Source of the DNA: JABDGV01 sp964577935
GTDB lineage: Bacteria > Chlamydiota > Chlamydiia > Chlamydiales > FEN-1388
Reading direction: 5' to 3'
NCBI GenBank assembly: GCA_964577935.1
Contig: CAZOAJ010000001.1
Span: 144,556 to 208,555, forward strand
Length of the DNA stretch: 64,000 nt
Numbering within the stretch: position 1 is the first letter of the stretch; every line of letters starts with the position of its first letter. Under the pieces are notes generated by a model that was not told the DNA's origin, did not search any database, and was given only the letters and a program-made list of their open reading frames with translations. A program made the position numbers and the translations under genes. Shown one piece after another: positions 43,763 through 52,258 of this stretch.

Positions 43763-43848
43763 TTTTTCACAAAAACTAGTATGTTTTTGTGAAATTGGCA
43801 ATCAGAAAACCATAGATTTCACAAAAACATACTAGTTTTTGTGAAAAA
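43763..43848 (-). promoter_or_regulatory. 33-bp perfect inverted repeat, AbiE operator candidate
   Basis: Arms at 43763-43795 and 43816-43848 are exact reverse complements, separated by 20 bases. Each arm also contains its own palindrome (cacaaaaac...gtttttgtg). On the minus strand TTGCCA in the spacer and TAGTTT 17 bases later in the proximal arm could serve as -35 and -10. The position directly upstream of abiEi fits autorepression. Confidence 0.85.
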
Positions 43849-44001
43849 TGCTTGTTGCCAATTGGTCAACATCTTGTTGGCTAAATGGATAAGAAGACCC
43901 AGGGTTTTATTCTAGTTTCGTCCAGTCTAGTGCATAAATACTGCCTAATCGGGCTTTACGCAGCCAAATTTTTCGGTTTGAATTTCTGATTGTATGTCAC
44001 T

Positions 44002-44038
44002 AAAAACGAAAAGGCTTCACTCAGAAAAGTGAAGCCTT
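44002..44038 (-). terminator. Terminator of the tmRNA gene
   Basis: An 11-bp perfect stem (aaggcttcact / agtgaagcctt, loop cagaaa) is followed on the minus strand by TTTTCGTTTTT, 10 bases past the tmRNA 3' end. The region 43849-44001 holds no other feature I can see. Confidence 0.93.
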
Positions 44039-44047
44039 AATTTTGAA

Positions 44048-44491
44048 TGGAGGTGGAGAGAATCGAACTCTCGTCCAAAGAAGTCTTCGACATCAAACGT
44101 CTACGTGCATAGCACCTACTTTTTTTTAAGGCTTTTTGATTGAGGTAGGTACGGGCACAATAACAAAAAGCCTATCGAGTTTTGAGTCTCGATGTGATCT
44201 TATACCCGACGGATGAAATCACATCACACCAAGATTAATGAACGGCAGCATTGCTTTCTTCCTTGGTCTAAAGAAAACGCCGCCGGGCAAGAGAGCACTG
44301 TTAGGTGCAATTTGCCGATCGAAAAAGACTAAACTAAGCAGCTAAAGCAAGAGCTTCAGGAGCGAAATTAGCTTTTACGATTTTGCCTTGTGTTTTGGCA
44401 TGTATTGTTTGTCAGATGATTTAGGAGGCCCACTGACGTCCTCCGCACGCAGTCTGCGCTCTGTCTTCCTTGTCGAAGCCAGTGCACCCCC
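44048..44491 (-). ncRNA. ssrA: Transfer-messenger RNA
   Basis: The 444-base minus-strand RNA has the tRNA-like ends of tmRNA: 5' GGGGGTGCACTGGCTTCGAC and 3' GTTCGATTCTCTCCACCTCCA, whose CACCTCC pairs with GGGGGTG as the acceptor stem. The internal tag frame runs from GCC at 44399 to TAG at 44334, encoding a peptide of 21 residues beginning AKTQGK and ending EALALAA, with the hydrophobic Ala-Ala end recognised by ClpXP-type proteases. CCA is not encoded. tmRNA rescues stalled ribosomes together with SmpB. It is transcribed away from ileS. Confidence 0.96.
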
Positions 44492-44576
44492 GCATTAATT
44501 ATTATATCATCTTAATTGCACCTTCTCAAGCAATTCTCTACAATAGGTGAAAAATGATGTAAAACTGGAACCTGCC

Positions 44577-47500
44577 ATGTTGACTCCACTTGATGTAAAA
44601 AAGTCCCTTTCAGAGCGAGAAAAGGAAGTTTTAGCCTTCTGGAAAGAGAATAAAATCTTTGAACGCTCCGTTGAAAACCGAGCAAACGGCAAGAGCTATA
44701 GCTATTACGATGGCCCTCCTTTTGCTACCGGACTTCCTCATTATGGTCACCTTTTGGCAGGAACAATTAAGGATGTCGTTCAAAGATTTTGGACGATGAA
44801 GGGGTGTCATGTTCCCAGAAGGTTTGGGTGGGACTGTCATGGTCTGCCCATAGAAAACGAAATTGAAAAAAATCTTGGACTGAGTGGTGCTGCCTCAATT
44901 GAAGCGTATGGAATTCCGAAATTCAATGAGGAGTGTCGAAAGGTTGTCCTTCGGTACACCGATGATTGGAAGTCAATTGTTGAACGATTTGGAAGATGGG
45001 TAGACTTTTCAAGAACCTGGAAGACGATGGATCTCTCCTATATGGAATCTGTCTGGTGGGTATTTGGACAGCTGTGGGAGAAAGGACTTGTCTATGAAGG
45101 CTATAAGGTTATGCCTTTTTCTGCTCGTCTTGGAACACCTCTTTCAAACTTTGAAGCATCTGAAAACTACAAAGAGGTAGATGATCCATCCCTCACCTTT
45201 AAAGCACAACTTGTTGACAGGGCAAATACTTTTCTCCTTGTTTGGACAACTACTCCTTGGACTCTTCTTTCAAACCTTGCTATTACCGTCGGTCCAGAGA
45301 TTGAGTATGTAGAGGTTCATCATCTTCAATCAGGTGAGAACTACATTCTAGCTCAAGCAAGGCTTTCTGCTCTTTTTAAAGAAGATGAAGTGCAAGTTCT
45401 TCGTTCATTCAAAGGAAAAGACCTTGTAGGCCAGAAATATGAGCCTATATTTCCTTATTTTTCTCGTTTAGTCGATCAAGGGGCATTTCATGTCATTTCT
45501 GATGATTTTGTCACCTTAGAGGATGGTACAGGGCTTGTACATACGGCTCCTGGATTTGGTGAAGCTGACTTCTATGCGTGTCAAAAGCTCGGTATCCCCG
45601 TTGTATGTCCAGTTAACCAAAATGGCCACTTTACACATGAAGTGGGCGAATTTACAGGTCGATACATTAAAGATTGCGATAAAGATATTATCAAGCAGTT
45701 AAAGGGCCGTGGTCTTGTTTTAAAGCATGAAACCCTTCGTCACCGATATCCATTTTGCTGGAGATCCGATACTCCGCTGATCTACAAGGCGGTTGCTACC
45801 TGGTTTGTTGGTGTAGAGAAGATCAAAGAAAAGCTTTTAGCCTCAAATGAACAAATTCATTGGGTTCCAGATCACATTAAGCATGGTAGATTTGGTAAAT
45901 GGCTTGAGAATGCACGTGATTGGGCGATAAGTCGCAACAGATACTGGGGTACACCAATACCTATCTGGAGAGCAGAAGATGGTTCTCTCCTTGTGATCAA
46001 ATCCATTCAAGAGCTTGAAGAGCTTTCTGGCAGACAGATCACCGATCTTCATCGTCATTTTATCGATGATATCGAAATCAAAAAAGATGGCAAAATCTAC
46101 AAAAGAATTCCTGAAGTATTCGACTGTTGGTTTGAGTCAGGATCGATGCCTTATGGTCAAAACCATTATCCATTTGAGCAAAAGGAAGAGTTTGCTAAGA
46201 CATTTCCAGCAGATTGTATTTCTGAAGGCCTTGATCAAACAAGAGGTTGGTTTTACACTTTAACGGTCCTGTCGACGGCCCTTTTTGAAAAGCCTGCCTT
46301 TAAGAATGTAATCGTTAATGGCATTATCTTGGCCGAAGATGGTCATAAGATGTCCAAACGTCTGAAGAACTATCCAGATCCACTGGATGTTGTTGAAGCT
46401 TGCGGTGCTGATGCAGTGCGACTCTACATGCTTGCAAGTCCTGCAGTTCGTGCAGATGACCTCTGTTTTTCAAAAGCTGGCGTAGAAGGCACTTTGCGAC
46501 AAGTGCTGTTGCCCCTCTGGAATTCGGCGTCTTTCTTTACGACCTATGCTAAAATTTACAAGTGGACGCCTGCAAAACTTGCGCAGAAGTTTCCGTCTGA
46601 AATTGATCGCTGGATCCTATCTCGGCTTTCATCTCTTGTAGAGCGAGTTGAGGAAGGGATGCTCAGCTATGAATTAAGCTTAGCTGTACAACCTTTTGTT
46701 CAGTTTGTTGATGATTTAACGAATTGGTATATCAGACGCTGTCGAAGACGGTTTTGGAACGATGAAGAATGCAGTGATCGGAATGAAGCTTTTTCAGCTC
46801 TTTATATAGTGATCAAGACACTTGTTCAGATTGCAGCTCCATTCATTCCATTTACTGCGGAGATGATCTGGAATGAGCTTAAATCAGAAAATGATGAAGA
46901 ATCAGTGCATCTTTGTGATTTTCCAGATCATACGAAGCTACATAAAGACCATGTTTTAGAAGAGGCTATGAGCGCGGTTCAAAAAGCTGCAAGCCTTGCT
47001 CATTCTGTGCGAAAAGAGCGACGAATAAAGGTTCGGCAGCCACTCTTGAAAGCAATGGTTATCTCTTCAAATAAGCAGGTACTTGAATATCTCCGAGAGC
47101 ATTCATCGCTCTTAGCTGATGAGATCAATGTTAAGGATATCCTCTTATCAGATCGCGAAGAAGATGCGGTTCAGCTTATTCCAAAGCCGAACTTCCGAAT
47201 CTTAGGCAAGAAGATTGGCAAGTTGATGAAAGAAGCACAAGAGGGTATTTCTAAATTGTCCTATGCGCAATTGAAAGCGTTGCAAGCTGGATCCTCTATA
47301 TCGATGACTTTGCCGGGCGCTGCGATTGAACTTACTCCGGAAGATGTTCAAGTAGAGCGTATTGTTCATGAAGAGATTGCCGCTCAAAACGAGGGAGATC
47401 TTACTGTAGCACTTGATATTCATCTTACCGAGGCCTTAATAGAAGAGGGCTTTGTTCGAGAAGTGGTCAATAAAATCAACACTTTACGACGAGAGATGGG

Positions 47501-47708
47501 GTTAAAGGTTACAGATCGGATCACAGTGCAGCTAGCATCGACAGATCAAGTGTATAAGGCGATTGAGGCTCAAAAAAGTTATATCATGCAAGAGGTTTTA
47601 GCGACATCATTGACGCTCGGAGATTCACGAGGCGTTGAAGCTGATATCAATGGAGAAAATGCCCGTATAGAACTTCATAGGGATGAAGCTTATGCCCAAG
47701 CTTTATAA
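44577..47708 (+). CDS. ileS: Isoleucyl-tRNA synthetase, eukaryote-like class
   Basis: The 1043-residue enzyme charges tRNA-Ile. It shows the HIGH region PPFATGLPHYGHLLAGTIKD, the CP1 editing domain (WTTTPWTLLSNLAITV, GTGLVHTAPGFGE), and KMSKRLKNYPDP. The anticodon-binding and long C-terminal domains follow (LIEEGFVREVVNKINTLRREMG). HYGH and KMSKRLKNYPDP, with the extended C-terminus lacking a zinc finger, are features of the IleRS2 class, which is naturally tolerant to mupirocin. ATG at 44577 is preferred; an in-frame GTG at 44547 would add 10 residues. The HAD gene overlaps its 3' end by 26 bases. Confidence 0.96.
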   Translation: MLTPLDVKKSLSEREKEVLAFWKENKIFERSVENRANGKSYSYYDGPPFATGLPHYGHLLAGTIKDVVQRFWTMKGCHVPRRFGWDCHGLPIENEIEKNLGLSGAASIEAYGIPKFNEECRKVVLRYTDDWKSIVERFGRWVDFSRTWKTMDLSYMESVWWVFGQLWEKGLVYEGYKVMPFSARLGTPLSNFEASENYKEVDDPSLTFKAQLVDRANTFLLVWTTTPWTLLSNLAITVGPEIEYVEVHHLQSGENYILAQARLSALFKEDEVQVLRSFKGKDLVGQKYEPIFPYFSRLVDQGAFHVISDDFVTLEDGTGLVHTAPGFGEADFYACQKLGIPVVCPVNQNGHFTHEVGEFTGRYIKDCDKDIIKQLKGRGLVLKHETLRHRYPFCWRSDTPLIYKAVATWFVGVEKIKEKLLASNEQIHWVPDHIKHGRFGKWLENARDWAISRNRYWGTPIPIWRAEDGSLLVIKSIQELEELSGRQITDLHRHFIDDIEIKKDGKIYKRIPEVFDCWFESGSMPYGQNHYPFEQKEEFAKTFPADCISEGLDQTRGWFYTLTVLSTALFEKPAFKNVIVNGIILAEDGHKMSKRLKNYPDPLDVVEACGADAVRLYMLASPAVRADDLCFSKAGVEGTLRQVLLPLWNSASFFTTYAKIYKWTPAKLAQKFPSEIDRWILSRLSSLVERVEEGMLSYELSLAVQPFVQFVDDLTNWYIRRCRRRFWNDEECSDRNEAFSALYIVIKTLVQIAAPFIPFTAEMIWNELKSENDEESVHLCDFPDHTKLHKDHVLEEAMSAVQKAASLAHSVRKERRIKVRQPLLKAMVISSNKQVLEYLREHSSLLADEINVKDILLSDREEDAVQLIPKPNFRILGKKIGKLMKEAQEGISKLSYAQLKALQAGSSISMTLPGAAIELTPEDVQVERIVHEEIAAQNEGDLTVALDIHLTEALIEEGFVREVVNKINTLRREMGLKVTDRITVQLASTDQVYKAIEAQKSYIMQEVLATSLTLGDSRGVEADINGENARIELHRDEAYAQAL

Positions 47709-48366
47709 AGCGGCAATTTTTGACTTTGATGGCGTTATTGTCGATTCAGGTCCTCTTCATGAGAGGGCCTGGAATGAGGTTGCTCGTGAAAGACAGCAGT
47801 CGATCACCCATGAGATATTTCTTAACGGATTTGGCGTTAAAAACGATCTGTTTATTCGGGATATGCTCTGCTGGAGTATTGATCCTGATGAAATTGCTCA
47901 TATTATCGATCGAAAAGAGGCTCTTTTTCAGTCCTATCTTCTTTATGCGGCTATTCATCCGGTCGAAGGCATACGCGGATATTTAGAGCATTTAAAAGCA
48001 TGTAAGGTTCCCTGTGCGCTTGGGTCATCTTCAATTCGAAAGAATATCGATTTAGTTCTGCATAAAGTCTCTCTAGAGAGCTATTTCGGCATTATTATAT
48101 CGGGAGAAAATGTGTCCGTGGGTAAGCCTGATCCTGATGTTTTTCTTAAGGCTGCCAAGGGGCTTCATGTGGCGCCAGAATGCTGCTGCGTCTTTGAGGA
48201 TGCGCCGCTTGGGGTTGAAGCGGGATTTCGGGCGGGAATGGGAGTTGTTGCCATTACAACAACCTTTCCCGATTCTCAATTTCAGAAAATGAATCCCTCG
48301 CCTCTATATATTTTGGAGTCGTTTAGCGATGTGAAGCCTATTTTTATAAATGAGTCTTTTTCATGA
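47683..48366 (+). CDS. HAD phosphatase, beta-phosphoglucomutase-like
   Basis: The 227-residue protein has motif I IFDFDGVIVDSGPLHERAW, motif II in CALGSSSIRKN, motif III Lys in GKPDPDVFLKAAK, and motif IV CCVFEDAPLGVEAGFRAGMGVVAI. This matches the beta-phosphoglucomutase/phosphatase group of HAD enzymes. It could be a mutase or a sugar-phosphate phosphatase; the sequence does not decide. The start overlaps ileS by 26 bases (ATG at 47692 is an alternative), and the next gene starts just past its end. Confidence 0.88.
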   Translation: MKLMPKLYKAAIFDFDGVIVDSGPLHERAWNEVARERQQSITHEIFLNGFGVKNDLFIRDMLCWSIDPDEIAHIIDRKEALFQSYLLYAAIHPVEGIRGYLEHLKACKVPCALGSSSIRKNIDLVLHKVSLESYFGIIISGENVSVGKPDPDVFLKAAKGLHVAPECCCVFEDAPLGVEAGFRAGMGVVAITTTFPDSQFQKMNPSPLYILESFSDVKPIFINESFS

Positions 48367-48376
48367 GGGGAAATAT

Positions 48377-49369
48377 ATGCCGAGATGTTTTTGCTTAGTT
48401 ATTGCTGCATGTCTTTGCGTCGTTGGCGTCTATGGCTCACAACATCCAATAGAGGTGATTACCTCTGATATGTCGGCCAAAGATCCTAAGTATAAAAATG
48501 GCCTTCAGGAGGCAATTTGTACAAAGATCTTAGAAGCTAAAAAAAATGTGCGGATATTTAATTATTCATCAGAAGATGACATATTTGTTCATACTCTTAA
48601 TCACGTGGCAGCATCGGGTATCGATGTCGGTTGTGTATTTGATAGGGATCATCTTCCGAAGCCAGGGCTTTACAATCCAGCTATTCGAATTTTTACTCGG
48701 CTTCACGGCGAAGGGCATTACCATCACAAAATTTTCCTTATCGACGATAAAAAACTCTTTACAGGTACGGCCAATATTGCCGGTATCGGAGCATGGCCAA
48801 ATATTTCGATTTACACTGAAAGCCACAAGCTTGCAGAACCAGTTCGTCAAGAGTGGGACTTTTATGCGCACGGTATAGAGCGTACCCAATTTCAATCAGA
48901 AGACCATATTGAGGGGCAGCATATTGGGTTATACATGATGCCCCATGTTGCTACGGGGCCAAAAAGCCACAAAGAACAATTAGCGAATGAGATAGCTCTC
49001 AAGTCCTTTTTGGATGCTATACATAATTCTAAAAGAAAGATTGTAACTTCCATTGTTGTTTGGACAATGAAAGATATAGCAAGAGCTATTGTCAAGGCTC
49101 GCCTTGAGCGAGGAGTTGATGTCGTATGTCATGGTGCAAGCATTGCTCCAGAAGTCTACCAGATATTGGCTTTGGCCGGGATTCCAGTAATTAGACATGA
49201 TATCATTCATCATAAAAGCATGCTTATCGACGACAGCGTCTTTATTAATGGTGCAGCAAACTGGAGTATTTCTGCATTTACGAGAGGTGACGAGGATATC
49301 AGCATCTTGAGAAATACAAACCACATACAGAATCATGCATTTTATGAGGCGGTTTCATCTCTCTACTAG
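48377..49369 (+). CDS. Phospholipase D-like protein with signal peptide
   Basis: The 330-residue protein has a Sec signal (MPRCFCLVIAACLCVVGVYG, cleavage before SQHP) and two HKD motifs: HHKIFLIDDKKLFTGTANI and HHKSMLIDDSVFINGAANWS, each with the HxKx4D residues and downstream Gly/Ser-Asn. PLD-fold enzymes of this size (cardiolipin synthase, Nuc endonuclease or phospholipase) act on phospholipids or nucleic acids. ATG at 48377 is chosen because GAGGGG precedes it; an earlier in-frame ATG at 48350 would put a polar tail before the signal. It sits between the HAD gene and lepB. Confidence 0.88.
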   Translation: MPRCFCLVIAACLCVVGVYGSQHPIEVITSDMSAKDPKYKNGLQEAICTKILEAKKNVRIFNYSSEDDIFVHTLNHVAASGIDVGCVFDRDHLPKPGLYNPAIRIFTRLHGEGHYHHKIFLIDDKKLFTGTANIAGIGAWPNISIYTESHKLAEPVRQEWDFYAHGIERTQFQSEDHIEGQHIGLYMMPHVATGPKSHKEQLANEIALKSFLDAIHNSKRKIVTSIVVWTMKDIARAIVKARLERGVDVVCHGASIAPEVYQILALAGIPVIRHDIIHHKSMLIDDSVFINGAANWSISAFTRGDEDISILRNTNHIQNHAFYEAVSSLY

Positions 49370-49376
49370 TTTCTAT

Positions 49377-49402
49377 TGGAAAGGGAGTGTTCTCCCTTTC
49401 CA
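49377..49402. terminator. Hairpin between PLD gene and lepB
   Basis: An 11-bp perfect stem (tggaaagggag / ctccctttcca, loop tgtt) lies between the convergent 3' ends. Short T-runs flank both sides, so it likely terminates both transcripts. Confidence 0.7.
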
Positions 49403-49412
49403 TCAGTTTAAG

Positions 49413-51356
49413 TCAAACAGATTTCCGAAAGGCGTCAAGCCGCTTCTTTCTACCTCTCCGATTAAGAAACATGGCGATCAAGCTGATTCCAGCCACAGAG
49501 CCGCATATCAGGAGTGAATACTTCGATGGCGGGAGATTTGGTTGTGGCGGTTCCAAGAGCCAAGATGGACCATCTCGACCCTCAAGTCTGCTCTGCAGAG
49601 GCCAAAAGCGGACAATAGGAGTTCCTTGTATATTTTGCTCTGGGATGGATCCAAAGTATCTACTATCTAGGCTCATCGCATGGTTATCACCTAAAAGAAT
49701 GTAGTTGCTATCTGCGATTTTGAGGCCAAAATTTTTGAAAAAGTCGGCCTTAAATTCGCCCTTTTCATTGATTGGTGACCCTTGGTCTTGGAATCCAAAA
49801 TATCCATAGTCTTTGGATTGCCGCACAATCTCTAGTTCATCGAAATTATTGAGCTCCTCTGAGTGCGCTGGAATTATTGGCTGGCCAAGAACATATAAAG
49901 AGCCATCTCTGAAGTAGGCATACCTTGAGGGGAAACGAACAAAGGCTGGGTGGATATATCTTTGAGCCCATTCGATCCCGGCATTGTAATAGATCTGGAG
50001 CTCTTCCACATTTGTTGGATAGATTGCATGATCATGAGGAAGCATTGTGGCATACGATCCATAACCAATCGAGTAGGCAATTCCGTTATAGAATTCATAA
50101 GTCCCATCTGGAATACGCTTGGGAAGAGAAACTGCAGTATACGAATCGAAAGTGCCGTCTTGATTATATCGAGATGCTTTTCCATTTTTCACAACAAATC
50201 GTGCTGTGTACAGGTTATGCATCAGCTTTTCACATGCTTCTTCATTTAAAGGCATCCACGATGTACATGTTTTGACGAGAAGGCCTCCTTGTTCTTTGGT
50301 GTATTTCTCGTTTGCTGTGGGGAGTGTTGGGCTATGTCGAAGTTCGAGGTAGGCAAGCGACTCTGCAGATTCATACCCATGTTTTTTTGCCTCTTCAGGA
50401 AGTTGGTTATGAAGAAGAATACGTGCTTGTGCATAGTTTGACATGCCCCAAAATTCCCCAATGGATCTTGGATAGGACTTGGATGATTCACTTTCGTCAT
50501 CAGCAAATTCCTGTATCCAGCCTTCAGGACTTGAAATAAGTGATTCGACATTTCCGTTGTCGTATTGAACAACTTTGGCAAGGGGGATATTAAAATGCTT
50601 GAGGAGATATGTTCGTTTACGTCCAAAGCGATTTGATGAAGCGACTTCTACACTTCCATCAAAAGAGATAAAGGGAATGTATTCAAGATTTGAAAGCTCG
50701 GCATCTGGAAGGATAGAGACTTGTTTTTCATCCTTTGACATGCAATAAATTTTGCCGCCATAGAAATAAAGATACTCTCCAGGTAATCCTGCACATCGTT
50801 TAACATAGCGTCGTTTCCCAGGAAAAATGCCGAAATATTTGGTGTCCGTATCAGGAAGTGAAACGTTATCTCCGGTGATTACAAGAATCGAACCATGTTT
50901 TACCCGAGAAGGGTCAAATGCGAGGTGATCTGTTTTGAAGGGGATGTTAATTCCAAATGCGCTTTTTGAAACAAGAACGTCATCACCCTCTTTGAAGGTC
51001 GGGCGCATGGAACCTGTCGGGATTTCATAAAGCTCAAACCACGATTGACGGCATACTCCAGCAATCGCTAAAGCTATCACGAGCGTTAAAATGAGCTCTT
51101 TGAGCCATCGAAATATTTTGCCGCCACGAGACTTGAGGTGGTCCATAATTTGCGGGGCAATTGCTTCAGCAGCACTTAGGTCTCCGGCGGTTATCGCCTC
51201 ATCGAATGTTTTTAGCTGAACTGCAAACGCCGATGCACGTTCGGGACATGTTTTGCATTCTTGTTGCCAACAGCTAATGGCTTCGTCTCGAAGTTTGACC
51301 AGTGCTTTTCTGGAGAGGTGGCGTTTTAGTGTCATGATATAGCTTGCTCTTCTCAA
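49413..51356 (-). CDS. lepB: Signal peptidase I, chlamydial long form
   Basis: The 647-residue enzyme removes signal peptides from exported proteins. After an N-terminal cytoplasmic part and a membrane helix (LTLVIALAIAGVC, about residue 95-108) come the catalytic Ser in YEIPTGSMRPT and the Lys in GKRRYVKRCAGLPGE. A large insertion of about 300 residues follows. Box E is far toward the C-terminus, in YILLGDNHAMSLDSRYFGSIP, and a second membrane helix ends the protein (LLICGSVAGISLIAMFL). The long insertion is a feature I associate with chlamydial LepB. It is close to ileS, as in Chlamydia. Its presence is relevant to the many signal-peptide enzymes here. Confidence 0.95.
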   Translation of the reverse strand: MRRASYIMTLKRHLSRKALVKLRDEAISCWQQECKTCPERASAFAVQLKTFDEAITAGDLSAAEAIAPQIMDHLKSRGGKIFRWLKELILTLVIALAIAGVCRQSWFELYEIPTGSMRPTFKEGDDVLVSKSAFGINIPFKTDHLAFDPSRVKHGSILVITGDNVSLPDTDTKYFGIFPGKRRYVKRCAGLPGEYLYFYGGKIYCMSKDEKQVSILPDAELSNLEYIPFISFDGSVEVASSNRFGRKRTYLLKHFNIPLAKVVQYDNGNVESLISSPEGWIQEFADDESESSKSYPRSIGEFWGMSNYAQARILLHNQLPEEAKKHGYESAESLAYLELRHSPTLPTANEKYTKEQGGLLVKTCTSWMPLNEEACEKLMHNLYTARFVVKNGKASRYNQDGTFDSYTAVSLPKRIPDGTYEFYNGIAYSIGYGSYATMLPHDHAIYPTNVEELQIYYNAGIEWAQRYIHPAFVRFPSRYAYFRDGSLYVLGQPIIPAHSEELNNFDELEIVRQSKDYGYFGFQDQGSPINEKGEFKADFFKNFGLKIADSNYILLGDNHAMSLDSRYFGSIPEQNIQGTPIVRFWPLQSRLEGRDGPSWLLEPPQPNLPPSKYSLLICGSVAGISLIAMFLNRRGRKKRLDAFRKSV

Positions 51357-51615
51357 AAATTCTGCAATCAGGAGTGTATGTAAAGAGGTGAATTGGGTGG
51401 AAGAGACAAATGTGTATGCAGTTTGTATGCATCATTTGTGGGTTGCTATGACTTAAGTTGTGACTGTTATGTTCACCCTTTGATGAAAAGTGAGGGGAAC
51501 TCTCAGTCAGGTTTCTCTCTAATAAATCAATTATGAACGATGTAAGTCATTGATAATGAATGACATTGATTCATTTATCAAGGGAAGTTTTGTCTAAAAT
51601 GCTGAGTGTAAAAAA

Positions 51616-52224
51616 TTACTTGTTTTTTGTTCGTAGGTTCGTTGAGTCAATCGTCCAAATATGAACTGGGTTTGGACTTGTTGCAACTTCTATCCAATAG
51701 GGAAAAGCTTGGGTCGCTGGAGGTGGGGCATAGTAAAGCAGCCCTTGTTTTCCAGATAAATCCGAGTCATCTTGGGGCCATTGAACTTTGTATGCGGTGC
51801 AGGGGAGTGTGTATGATTCTCCATTGACTTTGATTTTGGGATTCCAGACTTTTCTAAGGTCAATTTCTCCAGGATGCGGAGCAGGTCCGCCCTTTTTTCT
51901 TTCGTTGAGCGGAACTTCGATTAGATTGAGAGAAAAAAGTGTCGAGATAAAGCCTTTTGGATTTTCGCGGGAATTTCGATGAAGCACGTGAAGTTGCGGA
52001 AGGCTATCAGCATCCTTTTCCAGGAGAGTAATTTCAGTTTGGTCTATTTCAACAATTGTTAATTGTGTTGTATGACCTCTTAGGTCCCAGGTAATACTAT
52101 CGCCTGTGTTTCCTGTGAAGAGTTTGTCGAGAACGGTTAAAGCAGAAAGCGATGGGGTATAGAGGGAGTATGATGATATAACGGCATAAAGTAGAATCTG
52201 AATTACAAATCTATATTGATTCAT
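51616..52224 (-). CDS. Exported protein of unknown function
   Basis: The 202-residue protein begins MNQYRFVIQILLYAVISSYS, a likely Sec signal, with cleavage near SLSA-LTVL. The mature part has beta-type segments (TWDLRGHTTQLTIVEIDQTEITLL) and a C-terminal WPQDDSDLSGKQG region; no domain is recognised. An earlier in-frame Met 24 codons upstream would overlap aroB and lose the signal, so ATG at 52224, with AAGGAA upstream, is preferred. It is divergent from aroB, and their 5' ends lie close together. Confidence 0.7.
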   Translation of the reverse strand: MNQYRFVIQILLYAVISSYSLYTPSLSALTVLDKLFTGNTGDSITWDLRGHTTQLTIVEIDQTEITLLEKDADSLPQLHVLHRNSRENPKGFISTLFSLNLIEVPLNERKKGGPAPHPGEIDLRKVWNPKIKVNGESYTLPCTAYKVQWPQDDSDLSGKQGLLYYAPPPATQAFPYWIEVATSPNPVHIWTIDSTNLRTKNK

Positions 52225-52258
52225 AGTAGGATTGAATTCCTTAAATGCTTGTTCGCAC

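Noticed and set aside
43763..43848. Long inverted repeat considered as an insertion-sequence remnant or CRISPR unit
   Set aside because: There are only two arms, no transposase or target duplication, and the position directly before abiEi fits an operator better.
51719..51733. ggaggtgg sequence resembling the tmRNA 3' end, considered as an att site
   Set aside because: The match is only about 9 bases, lies inside a coding region and is on the wrong side of ssrA for the accessory stretch.
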